Assembly: GCF_015905305.1 (NCBI RefSeq)
Contig: NZ_JADZLQ010000001.1
Location: forward strand, 706,599-770,598
Reading direction: 5' to 3'
DNA from: Pinirhizobacter soli
Lineage (GTDB): Bacteria; Pseudomonadota; Gammaproteobacteria; Xanthomonadales; Rhodanobacteraceae
DNA: 64,000 nucleotides
Part shown: piece after piece, positions 19,571 through 28,541 of the stretch
Layout: each line of letters begins with the position of its first letter
How positions within the stretch are numbered: position 1 is the first letter of the stretch
Translations under genes and position numbers: made by a program
Notes under the pieces: generated by a model
Databases searched by the model: none
Seen by the model: the letters and a program-made list of their open reading frames with translations, nothing else
What the model was told of the DNA's origin: nothing

Positions 19571-20922
19571 GACAGGTCGCCGAGTGTCCGCAGCATGCCC
19601 CGCGCCTTGGCCCGGGTCTCGGCAAGCTCCCGCTGGGCGTCGGAATCGGCGACGATGCCGGCGCCGGCGCGCAGGCTTAGCCGCGTGCCTTCCAGCGTCA
19701 TGGTGCGGATCAGGATGTTGAGGTCCATGCTGCCGTCGCGATCGAGATAACCCATGGAACCGGTGTAAGCGCCGCGCCCTACGCCTTCGATCGAAGCGAT
19801 GATCTGCATGCAGCGCACCTTCGGACAGCCGGTGATGGTGCCGCCGGGAAACGTGGCCGCGATCACCTGCCCCGGTGTCACGCCCTCGCGCAGCCGGCCA
19901 CGCACGTTGCTGACGATGTGATGCACATGGGCATAGGACTCCACCGTCATCAGTTCATCCACCTCGACGCTGCCCGGCTCGCAGACGCGGCCCAAGTCGT
20001 TGCGCTCCAGGTCGATCAGCATCACGTGCTCGGCACGCTCCTTGGGATGGGCGTGCAATTCCTGCACCATGCGTGCGTCATCGTCGTTGGCGTGGCGCGG
20101 GCGAGTGCCGGCGATCGGCCTCACCTGTACCACCCCGTCGCGCGAGGACACCAACCGCTCGGGCGATGAACTGACGATGGCCCATTCGCGCCATTGCAGC
20201 AGGCCGGCGAATGGAGCGGGATTGGCCGCTCGCAGTGCCGCGGCGAGCTGCGCCGGCGGCAGTGGTTCGGCGAACCGCGCGCGCCATTGCCGGGAAAGAT
20301 TCACCTGGAAAATATCGCCCGCGGCAAGATGCTCGTGGATGCGTGCCACGCCGTCGATGAACCGTGCCGCTTCGTCCTCGTCGATCGACAAGGGCGCAGG
20401 CAACGGTGCCCAGGACCGTTCATCGCCGGCCTGGTCCAGATCCGCGGCCATGTCATCGATGAGCGATGCGTAGCGTTCCTCAGCCACCAGGATGGTCTGG
20501 TCGAGCTCGTGATCGACGATGATCGCGGCCGGGCAGCGCAGCGCCATCGCGATCGGCAGACTTCCGGGCGCGGCGGGAAGCCAGAGGCTGGGCTCCACTT
20601 CGCGGGCCAGTTCATAGCCCAGGAATACCATCCAGCCACCGGCAAACGGCAGGCCATCGGTGCGCGGCTCGGTGCGCTGGTCGCGCCAGGCGTCATCGAG
20701 CGCGTCGAGGAAACCACGCGTGAGCACGCGCTCGCCCTCGCGGACGATGCCATCGCGCCCCAGGCAAAGCTCGCCCTGCGGGAAGGCGAAGAGCAGGTCG
20801 TAGCGCGCCTGCGCCGTGCCTCGCACGGCGCTATCGAGCAAGCCCGGGTAGCGTTCAGGCCACGCGGCGGCCAGCGCGAGCAGGTCGCGGCGGCCGGCCA
20901 GTTGGCGGGTAACGTGCGCCAC
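19567..20922 (-). CDS. pabB: Aminodeoxychorismate synthase component I
   Basis: Chorismate-utilising enzyme of the folate branch, 451 aa. The C-terminal chorismate-binding domain is complete: FQVNLSRQW, SSSPERLVS, PIAGTRPRH, LIDLERNDLGRV and FPGGTITGCPK. The PIAGT motif carries Ala where E. coli PabB has the nucleophilic Lys (PIKGT); Ala is what TrpE has. The position directly upstream of pabC argues for the PabB role. The first codon is GTG at 20922; this start is not firmly fixed. Confidence 0.88.
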   Translation of the reverse strand: MAHVTRQLAGRRDLLALAAAWPERYPGLLDSAVRGTAQARYDLLFAFPQGELCLGRDGIVREGERVLTRGFLDALDDAWRDQRTEPRTDGLPFAGGWMVFLGYELAREVEPSLWLPAAPGSLPIAMALRCPAAIIVDHELDQTILVAEERYASLIDDMAADLDQAGDERSWAPLPAPLSIDEDEAARFIDGVARIHEHLAAGDIFQVNLSRQWRARFAEPLPPAQLAAALRAANPAPFAGLLQWREWAIVSSSPERLVSSRDGVVQVRPIAGTRPRHANDDDARMVQELHAHPKERAEHVMLIDLERNDLGRVCEPGSVEVDELMTVESYAHVHHIVSNVRGRLREGVTPGQVIAATFPGGTITGCPKVRCMQIIASIEGVGRGAYTGSMGYLDRDGSMDLNILIRTMTLEGTRLSLRAGAGIVADSDAQRELAETRAKARGMLRTLGDLS

Positions 20923-20936
20923 GGCCAGCCGCTGCT

Positions 20937-22169
20937 TCAGGCGCGCCGGAAGGCGAGCGTGCCGTTGGTACCGCCGAAGCCGAACGAGTTGGAAATGACT
21001 ATGTCGAGCTTGGCCTGCCGCGCGGTCTTGGGTACGAAATCGAGGTCGCAGCCTTCACCGGGTTGCTCAAGGTTGATCGTCGGCGGGATCACGCCATCGC
21101 GAATGGCCAGCAGCGAGAAGATGGCCTCGACGCCACCGGCGGCGCCCAGCAGGTGCCCGGTGACCGATTTGGTCGAGCTCATCGCAAGCTTGTAGGCGTA
21201 GTCGCCGAAGATCTTCTTCGCCGCACCCACCTCGGCCAGGTCGCCGACGGGCGTGGAGGTACCGTGCGCGTTGACGTAATCGACGTCGGTCGGATTCACG
21301 CCGGCATCGTGCAGTGCGTTCTTCATGCACAGTGCCGCGCCGTCGCCGCTGGGTGCGGTGATGTGGTACGCGTCGCCGCTCATGCCGAAGCCGACGATCT
21401 CACCGTAGATATTGGCGCCGCGCGCCTTGGCGTGATCGTATTCCTCGAGCATCAGCACGCCGGCGCCATTGGACAGCGCAAAGCCGTCGCGACCGGCGTC
21501 CCACGGGCGGCTGGAACCGGCCGGGTCGTCGTTGCGCGTGGTCATGGCACGCGCCGAGCAGAAGCCGGCCATAGCCGTGGGCGTGGTGGCGAACTCCGCG
21601 CCGCCGGCGATCATCGCATCGGCATCGCCGTACTGGATCAGGCGCATGGCCATGCCGATGTTATGCGCAGCCGTGGTGCACGCCGACACCAGCGCGATGT
21701 TCGGACCGGTCAGGCCCAGGTAAATCGAAAGGTGGCCCGAGATCATGTTGATGATCGAGCTGGGTACGTAGAACGGCGAGACCTTGCGCGGACCGCGTGC
21801 GGCCAGTTCCAGGGCGGTGGACTCGATGGTGTCCAGGCCGCCGATGCCGGCGCCCACGGCCACGCCCACGCGCTCGGCGTTCTGTTCGGTGATGGTGAAG
21901 CCGGAATCGCGGAAGGCCTGCATGCCGGCGGCTATGCCGTAATGGATGAAGGGATCCATCCGCTTGACGTCCTTGGCCGGTACCCATGCCGAGGCGTCGA
22001 AATCGTGGACTTCGCCGGCGATGCGCGTGGCATAACCGCTGGCATCGAAATGGGTCACCGGGCCGATGCCGCTGCGGCCCTCGACCACGTTGGACCAGGC
22101 GGTGGCGATATCGTTGCCGACGGGCGAGACGATGCCCATGCCGGTGACAACCACACGTCGTTTGCTCAT
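20937..22169 (-). CDS. fabF: 3-oxoacyl-ACP synthase II
   Basis: Condensing enzyme that elongates acyl-ACP with malonyl-ACP. The 410-aa protein has the catalytic Cys164 in SACTTAAHN and the two histidines in NAHGTSTPVGD and KSVTGHLLGAAGG. It follows acpP in the fab cluster but is separated from it by a terminator-like hairpin, which would lower its expression relative to acpP. Confidence 0.97.
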   Translation of the reverse strand: MSKRRVVVTGMGIVSPVGNDIATAWSNVVEGRSGIGPVTHFDASGYATRIAGEVHDFDASAWVPAKDVKRMDPFIHYGIAAGMQAFRDSGFTITEQNAERVGVAVGAGIGGLDTIESTALELAARGPRKVSPFYVPSSIINMISGHLSIYLGLTGPNIALVSACTTAAHNIGMAMRLIQYGDADAMIAGGAEFATTPTAMAGFCSARAMTTRNDDPAGSSRPWDAGRDGFALSNGAGVLMLEEYDHAKARGANIYGEIVGFGMSGDAYHITAPSGDGAALCMKNALHDAGVNPTDVDYVNAHGTSTPVGDLAEVGAAKKIFGDYAYKLAMSSTKSVTGHLLGAAGGVEAIFSLLAIRDGVIPPTINLEQPGEGCDLDFVPKTARQAKLDIVISNSFGFGGTNGTLAFRRA

Positions 22170-22233
22170 GCGTGAACTTCCTTAAGCGTGCCAGTCCCGT
22201 AACCATACGCATGCGCAGGTTACGAAATGCAGA

Positions 22234-22260
22234 AACGAAAACTGCGCCCTTGTGGCGCAG
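22234..22260 (-). terminator. Terminator-like hairpin after acpP
   Basis: On the minus strand a 7-bp stem CTGCGCC / GGCGCAG with loop ACAAG is followed by TTTTCGTTT. It sits 60 nt after the acpP stop and before fabF, so it probably acts as a partial terminator that sets a high acpP to fabF ratio. Confidence 0.65.
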
Positions 22261-22319
22261 CGTTCGATGGTGCTCGATGATGGCTGGCCCATCAGGCAGG
22301 CCGGCCAATCAGCGGACGA

Positions 22320-22559
22320 TCAGTCCTTGGAGTGGGCCTTGATGTAGTCGACGGCCTGCTGCACGGTGGTGATCTTCTCCGCTTCCTCATCAGGGATTTC
22401 GGTCTCGAACTCTTCCTCGAGCGCCATGACGAGCTCGACGGTGTCCAGCGAATCTGCGCCCAGATCGTCGACGAACGACGCATTGGCCGTGACCTGATCT
22501 TCCTTGACGCCCAGCTGTTCGATGACGATCTTCTTGACGCGTTCTTCGATGGTGCTCAT
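22320..22559 (-). CDS. acpP: Acyl carrier protein
   Basis: Small acidic carrier of fatty-acid intermediates, 79 aa. The phosphopantetheine attachment serine is Ser37 in [12 protein letters not shown]. The start ATG at 22559 matches the universal [11 protein letters not shown] beginning; longer upstream frames are not coding. A TACAAT box on the minus strand at 22596-22601 could be its own -10 in the 185-nt gap after fabG. Confidence 0.98.
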   Translation of the reverse strand: MSTIEERVKKIVIEQLGVKEDQVTANASFVDDLGADSLDTVELVMALEEEFETEIPDEEAEKITTVQQAVDYIKAHSKD

Positions 22560-22744
22560 GGTTACCAATACCTCCCGAGGGAAAAAGCCGGCGGCATTGT
22601 AGTGGCTAACCCCGAGGGGCCGCCAGCGCCCGCCGCCAGCACTGAAATGTCCGCGAAAGCCCATTGGGCCGACGCGAAAGCGTGATTGTCCACTAAAATC
22701 CGCCCTGAGGCGAATCGGCAGCCATGCCGCCTGCCCGTTCACCC

Positions 22745-23488
22745 CTAGGGCATGTACATACCGCCATTGACGTGCAGCGTCTCACCGGTGATGTACGCCG
22801 CCTGCGGCGAGGCCAGGAAGGCCACCGCATGGGCGATGTCCGAGGCGTCGCCCAACCGGCCCAGGGCGATCTGGCCCATCAGGCCCTCGCGCTGCTCGCT
22901 TGAGAGGGCGCGCGTCATATCGGTATCGATGAAGCCCGGAGCCACCACGTTCACGGTGATGCCGCGCGAACCGATTTCCCTGGCCAGGGATTTGGAGAAC
23001 GCGATGATGCCCGCCTTGGCGGCCGCGTAGTTCGCCTGCCCCGGGTTGCCGGTGACACCGACCACCGAGGCGATGGAAATGATGCGGCCCTTGCGCGCCT
23101 TCATCATGCCGCGAAGCACCGCTTTAGAGGTGCGGAACACCGACGTCAGGTTGGTGTCGATGATGACATTGAAATCCTCTTCCTTCATGCGCATCAGCAG
23201 CTGGTCGCGGGTGATGCCGGCGTTGTTCACCAATACCGAGATCGCGCCGAAGGTCTTGCCGATTTCATCCACCAGATTCTCGACGGCGGCGGGGTCGGTC
23301 ACGTCCAGGCGGCGGCCATGGCCGCCGGCAGCAGCCATGCGCTCGCCGATGGCTGCGGCGCCAGCATCGCTGGTGGCGGTGCCGATCACGGTGGCGCCGG
23401 CCTGGGCGAGCGTGTCGGCGATGGCGGCGCCGATGCCGCGGCTGGCACCGGTAACCAGGGCGATCTCGCCGGCGAGGGGCTGGGTCAT
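22745..23488 (-). CDS. fabG: 3-oxoacyl-ACP reductase
   Basis: NADPH-dependent short-chain reductase of fatty-acid elongation, 247 aa. The cofactor motif TGASRGIG is at about residues 13-20, NNAG follows near residue 87, and the catalytic Ser, Tyr and Lys lie in SIASVVG and NYAAAKAG. The start is ATG 23488 ([11 protein letters not shown]), 28 nt after fabD. Confidence 0.96.
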   Translation of the reverse strand: MTQPLAGEIALVTGASRGIGAAIADTLAQAGATVIGTATSDAGAAAIGERMAAAGGHGRRLDVTDPAAVENLVDEIGKTFGAISVLVNNAGITRDQLLMRMKEEDFNVIIDTNLTSVFRTSKAVLRGMMKARKGRIISIASVVGVTGNPGQANYAAAKAGIIAFSKSLAREIGSRGITVNVVAPGFIDTDMTRALSSEQREGLMGQIALGRLGDASDIAHAVAFLASPQAAYITGETLHVNGGMYMP

Positions 23489-23516
23489 GGTGATGTTCCT
23501 TCGGGGATGGGGTGGA

Positions 23517-24449
23517 TCAGGCCAGGGCGGCGGCGAGGTCGTCGGGCGTGCCGATGGGGCGGGCCTCGATGGCCTTGTCGATGCGCTTGACCAGGCCCGA
23601 GAGCACCTTGCCGGGGCCACACTCGACTACCCGGGTGATGCCCGCGGCGCCGAGAGCCTGTACGCACTGGGTCCAGCGCACCGGCAAGTACAGCTGGCGC
23701 TGCAGGGCTTCGCGGATGGCGTCGACGCCCTGGTGCACCTGGGCATCGGCGTTCTGCACCACCGGGATGCGCGGTTCGCTCCAGGCCACCGCGCCCATGC
23801 GCTCGCCCAGGCGGTCGGCGGCCTCGCGCATCAGCATGCTGTGCGACGGCACCGAAACGGCAAGGCGAATGGCCTTCTTTACGCCCAGCTCCGCCAGGCG
23901 CGCGATGGCGCGATCCACGGCGGGGGCGTGGCCGGCGATCACCAGCTGCCCTGGAGAATTGAAATTGGCTGGCGCGACGATCTCGCCCTGCGCCACTTCG
24001 GCGCACACCTGGGCGATTTGTTCATCATCACCGCCGATGATGGCGGCCATCGCGCCCACGCCTGCAGGCACCGCCTGCTGCATCAGGCGGCCACGCTCGG
24101 CCACCAGGCCCGCGGCATCGTGCAATGACAACGCGCCGGCACAGACCAGGGCACTGTATTCACCCAGGCTATGGCCCGAAAGCATGGCGGGCACCGCGCC
24201 GTCCACGGACTGCCACACGCGCCACGCGGCAACACTTGCCGCGAGCAATGCCGGCTGGGTGTTCTCAGTGCGGTTCAGTTCCTCTTCCGGGCCCTGCTGG
24301 GACAGCGTCCAGAGGTCGCGGCCGGCGCCTGCGGAAGCTTCGTCGAAGGTCGCCTTCACTTCCGCATGGGCGGCGGCAAGCTCGGCGAGCATGCCCACGG
24401 CCTGGGAACCCTGTCCGGGAAATACGAAGGCGAGCGAAGCAGTGGTCAT
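23517..24449 (-). CDS. fabD: Malonyl-CoA:ACP transacylase
   Basis: Loads malonyl groups onto ACP. The 310-aa protein has FPGQGSQ near the start, the nucleophile Ser94 in GHSLGEYSAL and the catalytic His in VPSHSMLM. It is the first gene of its transcription unit, because a terminator separates it from rpmF upstream; plsX and fabH, which usually precede fabD, are not here. Confidence 0.96.
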   Translation of the reverse strand: MTTASLAFVFPGQGSQAVGMLAELAAAHAEVKATFDEASAGAGRDLWTLSQQGPEEELNRTENTQPALLAASVAAWRVWQSVDGAVPAMLSGHSLGEYSALVCAGALSLHDAAGLVAERGRLMQQAVPAGVGAMAAIIGGDDEQIAQVCAEVAQGEIVAPANFNSPGQLVIAGHAPAVDRAIARLAELGVKKAIRLAVSVPSHSMLMREAADRLGERMGAVAWSEPRIPVVQNADAQVHQGVDAIREALQRQLYLPVRWTQCVQALGAAGITRVVECGPGKVLSGLVKRIDKAIEARPIGTPDDLAAALA

Positions 24450-24550
24450 GCGGTGGCCTGGCTGAAGGTCAAAACGCGGATGGTGCCATCGAACGGCCGG
24501 ATGCGCGAGGGTATGGAGTGCACATGCTCAACGCACCGAACGGACGCGCG

Positions 24551-24583
24551 AAAACAAGGCGGCGCGTTTCCGCGCCGCCTTGT
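24551..24583 (-). terminator. Rho-independent terminator after rpmF
   Basis: A perfect 13-bp stem (24554-24566 with 24571-24583) and a four-base loop; on the minus strand it is followed by TTTT. It closes the yceD-rpmF unit. Confidence 0.85.
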
Positions 24584-24626
24584 CGGTCAAAACTGGCAGC
24601 GGAGAGCGACAGCCCTCCGCTTGGGA

Positions 24627-24821
24627 TCAATCTTCCTCGACCACCGGGCCGGCGGTCTGGATGACCTTCTTGCCGCGGTAGTAGCCATCCTTGGTGACGT
24701 GGTGGCGCAGGTGCACCTCGCCGCTGGTGGGATCGGTGGACAGCTGCACGGTCTTCAGCGCGTCGTGCGAACGGCGCATGCCGCGGGTGGACGGGGTCTT
24801 GCGGCTCTTGGCAACGGCCAT
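24627..24821 (-). CDS. rpmF: 50S ribosomal protein L32
   Basis: Small basic ribosomal protein, 64 aa, with the standard [21 protein letters not shown]-terminus. The zinc-binding cysteines of some L32 proteins are absent, as in other proteobacteria. It follows yceD with a gap of 19 nt. Confidence 0.97.
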   Translation of the reverse strand: MAVAKSRKTPSTRGMRRSHDALKTVQLSTDPTSGEVHLRHHVTKDGYYRGKKVIQTAGPVVEED

Positions 24822-24840
24822 GATCTATCTCCAGCGAAAA

Positions 24841-25356
24841 CTAGCGTTTCTTGAGTTCGCCAAGAACGGCGAACGGGTTATCGGTACGGCTATCCGACGG
24901 GGGTTCTTCGTCGGGAGCCACCAGTTCTTCGGGCAGCGTGCTGTCCGGATTGACCGGGACCAGCGGCAGCGCCAACAGCAATTCATCCTCGATGACCGCA
25001 GCCATGGCCACGCGTCCATCGTCTTCCACCAGCAAGGCCTCGTAACCGGGCGGCATCGCGGCTTCGTCGCGCTCGTCGGTAATCAGGCCAAGACGCGTGT
25101 CGATCACCACCGGCAACACGAACGGCTCGAGCGTGCGCTGGCAGGTCACCGTGAGAGGCGCGTTCGCACGGATGGCCACATACGCCACCCCGAACTCGTC
25201 CCGACCGAAATCCACCGTGTAGGCTACCTCGCCGTCCGGCGCCGCGAGCACCTCCACAAGGCGGGTAAGACCCGACACCGGTAGAGATCCTTCGAAGCTG
25301 CGCCGCGCCGTCACCATGCGCCACACATCCAGGGACGAGGGCAAAGTCACGGACAT
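24841..25356 (-). CDS. yceD: YceD/DUF177 family 23S rRNA accumulation protein
   Basis: A 171-aa DUF177 protein, almost always encoded just upstream of rpmF and linked to 23S rRNA accumulation in E. coli and plants. The segments LTVTCQRTLEPF and VEDDGRVAMAAVIEDELLLALPLVP fit the family; the second cysteine of the usual C-x-R-C pair is not seen. The acidic C-terminal region ends with NPFAVLGELKKR, a conserved feature. Confidence 0.9.
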   Translation of the reverse strand: MSVTLPSSLDVWRMVTARRSFEGSLPVSGLTRLVEVLAAPDGEVAYTVDFGRDEFGVAYVAIRANAPLTVTCQRTLEPFVLPVVIDTRLGLITDERDEAAMPPGYEALLVEDDGRVAMAAVIEDELLLALPLVPVNPDSTLPEELVAPDEEPPSDSRTDNPFAVLGELKKR

Positions 25357-25509
25357 AATCGGGAAATGGTAGGCAGCGGGCGCCAGGAAGTCAACTATTC
25401 TGAAGCACTTGCGGCTTAAGCCACCCCTTGGGTTTTGCAGTAACGGCCGGCCTTGCGGCAGACTTGGCCCCTGCCTGACGCCTGGGGCGCGAATTCAGAG
25501 GATACACCC

Positions 25510-25962
25510 GTGAATGTCCCTGCCCCGGCGATCCTCGTCGGCATTTTCGCCGCGCTGCTCCTGGCCGGATTGGCCGCCATGGTCAGCCAGGGGCGGGCAC
25601 GCCGCCGCCAGCGCACGTTTGCAACGCTCCTGGACCATGCCGACCGCCTGGAGTCGGACCTGAAGGAATGCCGGATCCGCCTGCAGCGCGCCCACGCCAT
25701 GATGGCCGAGACCCCCGACCGACCGGCGGCCGGCGAACAGCAGGCCCGCCATGCGCTCGATTCAGGCTTGCGCGCCCTGCTCCAGCAACGCATCTGGATT
25801 CGCGACGAAGCGCCCTCGGCCAGCCAGGCCGACCTCGATAGCGCCGTCCAGGCCCTGGCCAAGGCGCGGCAACGCATTGAACCGGGCCTGCGTGACCTGT
25901 ACGAAGCCCAGCATGCGCTGGACGTGGCCGTGCGCGACCATATCCGGCCCTCGCCCGGCTAA
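25510..25962 (+). CDS. Small membrane-anchored coiled-coil protein
   Basis: Unknown protein of 150 aa. It has one N-terminal membrane helix (about residues 5-22), a short Arg-rich stretch, then two alpha-helical heptad-like segments rich in Ala, Leu and Arg. The start is GTG 25510, because GAGGAT lies 7 nt upstream; an upstream in-frame ATG at 25453 lacks such a site. It is divergent from yceD and converges with the glycosyltransferase, overlapping its end by 4 nt. No function can be assigned. Confidence 0.65.
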   Translation: MNVPAPAILVGIFAALLLAGLAAMVSQGRARRRQRTFATLLDHADRLESDLKECRIRLQRAHAMMAETPDRPAAGEQQARHALDSGLRALLQQRIWIRDEAPSASQADLDSAVQALAKARQRIEPGLRDLYEAQHALDVAVRDHIRPSPG

Positions 25963-27575
25963 TTCCCGGCGGCGCCAGCCGGTGCACCTTGGCCTGTCGC
26001 CGCCCTCACCGCTTCGGTCACGAACACGCACTGATCGGTATTGGCCGGCGGCAGCGGGCCAGTGGGCACCTGCGCCAGGTAGTAAGCAATGCGCTTGCGC
26101 CCTTCGAAGAGGTCCAGGCGGCCGACAGGCACAGGCTCCGCCACCCGTGAACAAAGCGAAGTCCACCATGGCAGGCGCTCACGCTCGCGAAGCGAGGTCT
26201 CATCCACCGCCAGCACGATGCTCGCGCCCTTCATCGCTGCCAGTCCTGCTTCATCCAGATGCCAGGCTGCCAGTTGCGGCGCCCGGCCATGTTTGCTGTT
26301 CAACGGGCTGTCCAGGCTGCGGACGGGGCGATCCAGGGCGAACGACAATTCCGCCGCCAGCATGAAATTGTCGGCCACCGGGATGGCGGAGGGATGGGCA
26401 GCCAGTAGTGGCGCCATCGACGCGGCGGCTTCCTGCCAGCCGGTGAAGTTGGCCGGGAATGCCTTCCAGCCAGCCAGGCGCTCAGCGCCCGCTGGCGACG
26501 AAGCCGCGGCCAGGTAGATGAAGCCGGCAAGCAAACCAAACACCGCCAGACCGGCCGTGGCCATCAAAAACCTGCGATCCACCCCGCGCCACAACGCCGG
26601 AAGCACGGCAAGCAAGGGCAAGTAGCCCGGCAGCGGCCAATGCGCGCGGAAGCGCAGGTCGTCGGCGAACAGGCCCAGTACGAACCAGGCCACGATGAAA
26701 GTGATCGACAAGGTGGCGATGATGTCCCACGGGGCCTGCGCACGGCGTCGCCACGCCTGCCACGCAGCCCACAGCAGAAAGCCATAAAGCAGTGGCGTGC
26801 AGGCCAACGCCTGCTCCAGCGGCTGCACCAGGGCGTCGGCGTGGAACTGCCAGGGATTGCGATCGACCAGTTGGAAGGCCAGCCCCACGCCCGATTGGCG
26901 AAGGTTGTAAAGGACGATCGGCACCAGGCCCAAGGCGGCGATCGCCATGGCCAGCCAGAATCCGGGACGCAACCATCGCGCACGGCCGCGCAACGTAAAG
27001 GTGAACAGCAACAAGCCGGCAAGCATCGGCATTGCCGCCCGGTAATGCGCCAGCCACGCGATGCCCAAGCCCAGGCCCACCAGGCACCAGTCGCCCCACC
27101 GGTCCCGATCGAAGGCACGGACCAGCCCAAGCGTGGCCAGGGTGATCCCCACGGTCAGCGGCACGTCGGGCAAGGCCAGTACACCGAGGCTTCCCGCCAG
27201 CGGCAAGGCAAGGGTAAGCAATCCCGCCTGCCACCCCTGGCGACGGTCGCCGACATGGCGTGCCAGGGCCACCACCAGCCACGGCAGGCAGGCACCGACC
27301 AGCAGGAATACCAGCCGCATGCCCAGCAGTCCATGCCCCAGTACATGCTCGCCGGAGGCGATCATCCACGCAGTGAGCGCCGGCAGGTCGCTATAGCCGA
27401 TGTCCAGGCGACGGCTTTCCATCCAGTAGAAGGCTTCGTCGCCAAAGGGCGACAGGCGCGCGGCGATGACGAACTTGACCACCTGCACCGCAAGAAAGGC
27501 GACGAGGAATGCGTCTCGCCAGCCATCGCGGGCGGCCACTACACTGGTCCGGTCATGGCCCGGGCCCCGGTCCAT
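25959..27575 (-). CDS. GT39/ArnT-like membrane glycosyltransferase
   Basis: Integral membrane protein of about 538 aa with around ten hydrophobic helices and a C-terminal periplasmic domain, typical of the PMT/ArnT superfamily that transfers sugars from polyprenyl-phosphate donors. The first-loop acidic motif GDEAFYWMESR is the catalytic Asp region of the family, followed by YSDLPALTAWMI. The substrate is unknown; lipid A, a glycan or a protein are options. The frame remains open far upstream, but that part lies antisense to moxR. I take ATG 27575; it leaves only 24 nt to the divergent moxR start, so a later start is possible. Confidence 0.82.
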   Translation of the reverse strand: MDRGPGHDRTSVVAARDGWRDAFLVAFLAVQVVKFVIAARLSPFGDEAFYWMESRRLDIGYSDLPALTAWMIASGEHVLGHGLLGMRLVFLLVGACLPWLVVALARHVGDRRQGWQAGLLTLALPLAGSLGVLALPDVPLTVGITLATLGLVRAFDRDRWGDWCLVGLGLGIAWLAHYRAAMPMLAGLLLFTFTLRGRARWLRPGFWLAMAIAALGLVPIVLYNLRQSGVGLAFQLVDRNPWQFHADALVQPLEQALACTPLLYGFLLWAAWQAWRRRAQAPWDIIATLSITFIVAWFVLGLFADDLRFRAHWPLPGYLPLLAVLPALWRGVDRRFLMATAGLAVFGLLAGFIYLAAASSPAGAERLAGWKAFPANFTGWQEAAASMAPLLAAHPSAIPVADNFMLAAELSFALDRPVRSLDSPLNSKHGRAPQLAAWHLDEAGLAAMKGASIVLAVDETSLRERERLPWWTSLCSRVAEPVPVGRLDLFEGRKRIAYYLAQVPTGPLPPANTDQCVFVTEAVRAATGQGAPAGAAGN

Positions 27576-27599
27576 CCTCACAGGCTGCCTTCCCCGCAC

Positions 27600-28541
27600 A
27601 TGTCCGCACCCGAACCGATTCGCGATAACACGTTCAAACGCCGGCTCGACGCCGGGATCGAACAGGTCAACAGCGTGCTGCTGGGCAAGCCGCGCCAGGT
27701 GAAGCTGGCCTTCACCTGCCTCATCGCCCGCGGCCACCTGCTGCTTGAAGACGTACCGGGCGTGGGCAAGACCACCCTGGCCCATGCCCTGGCGGCCACC
27801 TTCGATCTCGATTTCCAGCGCATCCAGTTCACGTCCGATCTCCTGCCGTCCGACATTATCGGCGTCAGCGTGTACGAGCGCGATGGTGGCACGTTCCGAT
27901 TCCATCCGGGCCCGATCTTCACCCGGCTGCTGTTGGCCGATGAGATCAACCGCGCTTCGCCGAAAACACAAAGCGCATTGCTTGAAGCGATGGCCGAAGG
28001 CCAGGCCACGGTGGACGGCGTCACGCATGCACTGCCCCAGCCGTTCTTCGTGGTGGCCACGCAAAACCCGCTCGATCTCGCAGGCACCTTTCCCTTGCCC
28101 GATTCCCAGCTCGACCGCTTCATGTTGCGCGTGAGCCTGGACTATCCCGATGCCGCCGCCGAACGTGCGCTGCTGTCCGGCGCCGACCGCCGCGACATCC
28201 TGGCCCAGCTGCAGCCCACGCTCGATGGCGCGGCGCTGGACATGTTGCACACCCAATCGCTGGCAACGACGGTGAGCCCGGCATTGCTCGATTACCTGCA
28301 GGCCCTGCTGGCGGCCACGCGCCGGCACCCTGATATACGCGTGGGCCTGTCGCCGCGCGCGGGGCTTTCCCTGCTGGCGGCCAGCCGGGCCTGGGCGCTG
28401 GCTAGCGGGCGCGATTACGTCCTTCCCGAAGATATCCAGGCCCTGTTCGTACCTGCCGCCTCGCATCGGCTTATCCCCGGAAAGGGTGCCCATCGCGAAG
28501 CCATTGCCCGCGCCATCCTGGCGGAAGTCGCGGTCGGATGA
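27600..28541 (+). CDS. MoxR-family AAA+ ATPase
   Basis: Chaperone-like ATPase of 313 aa. Walker A is GVGKTTLAH and Walker B is LLLADEINRA; the sensor region FVVATQNPLDLAGTFPLP and arginine-finger region are intact. MoxR proteins next to DUF58 and transglutaminase genes are thought to mature or insert metal into partner proteins. The start ATG 27600 gives the family N-terminus; it overlaps the DUF58 gene by 4 nt. Confidence 0.93.
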   Translation: MSAPEPIRDNTFKRRLDAGIEQVNSVLLGKPRQVKLAFTCLIARGHLLLEDVPGVGKTTLAHALAATFDLDFQRIQFTSDLLPSDIIGVSVYERDGGTFRFHPGPIFTRLLLADEINRASPKTQSALLEAMAEGQATVDGVTHALPQPFFVVATQNPLDLAGTFPLPDSQLDRFMLRVSLDYPDAAAERALLSGADRRDILAQLQPTLDGAALDMLHTQSLATTVSPALLDYLQALLAATRRHPDIRVGLSPRAGLSLLAASRAWALASGRDYVLPEDIQALFVPAASHRLIPGKGAHREAIARAILAEVAVG

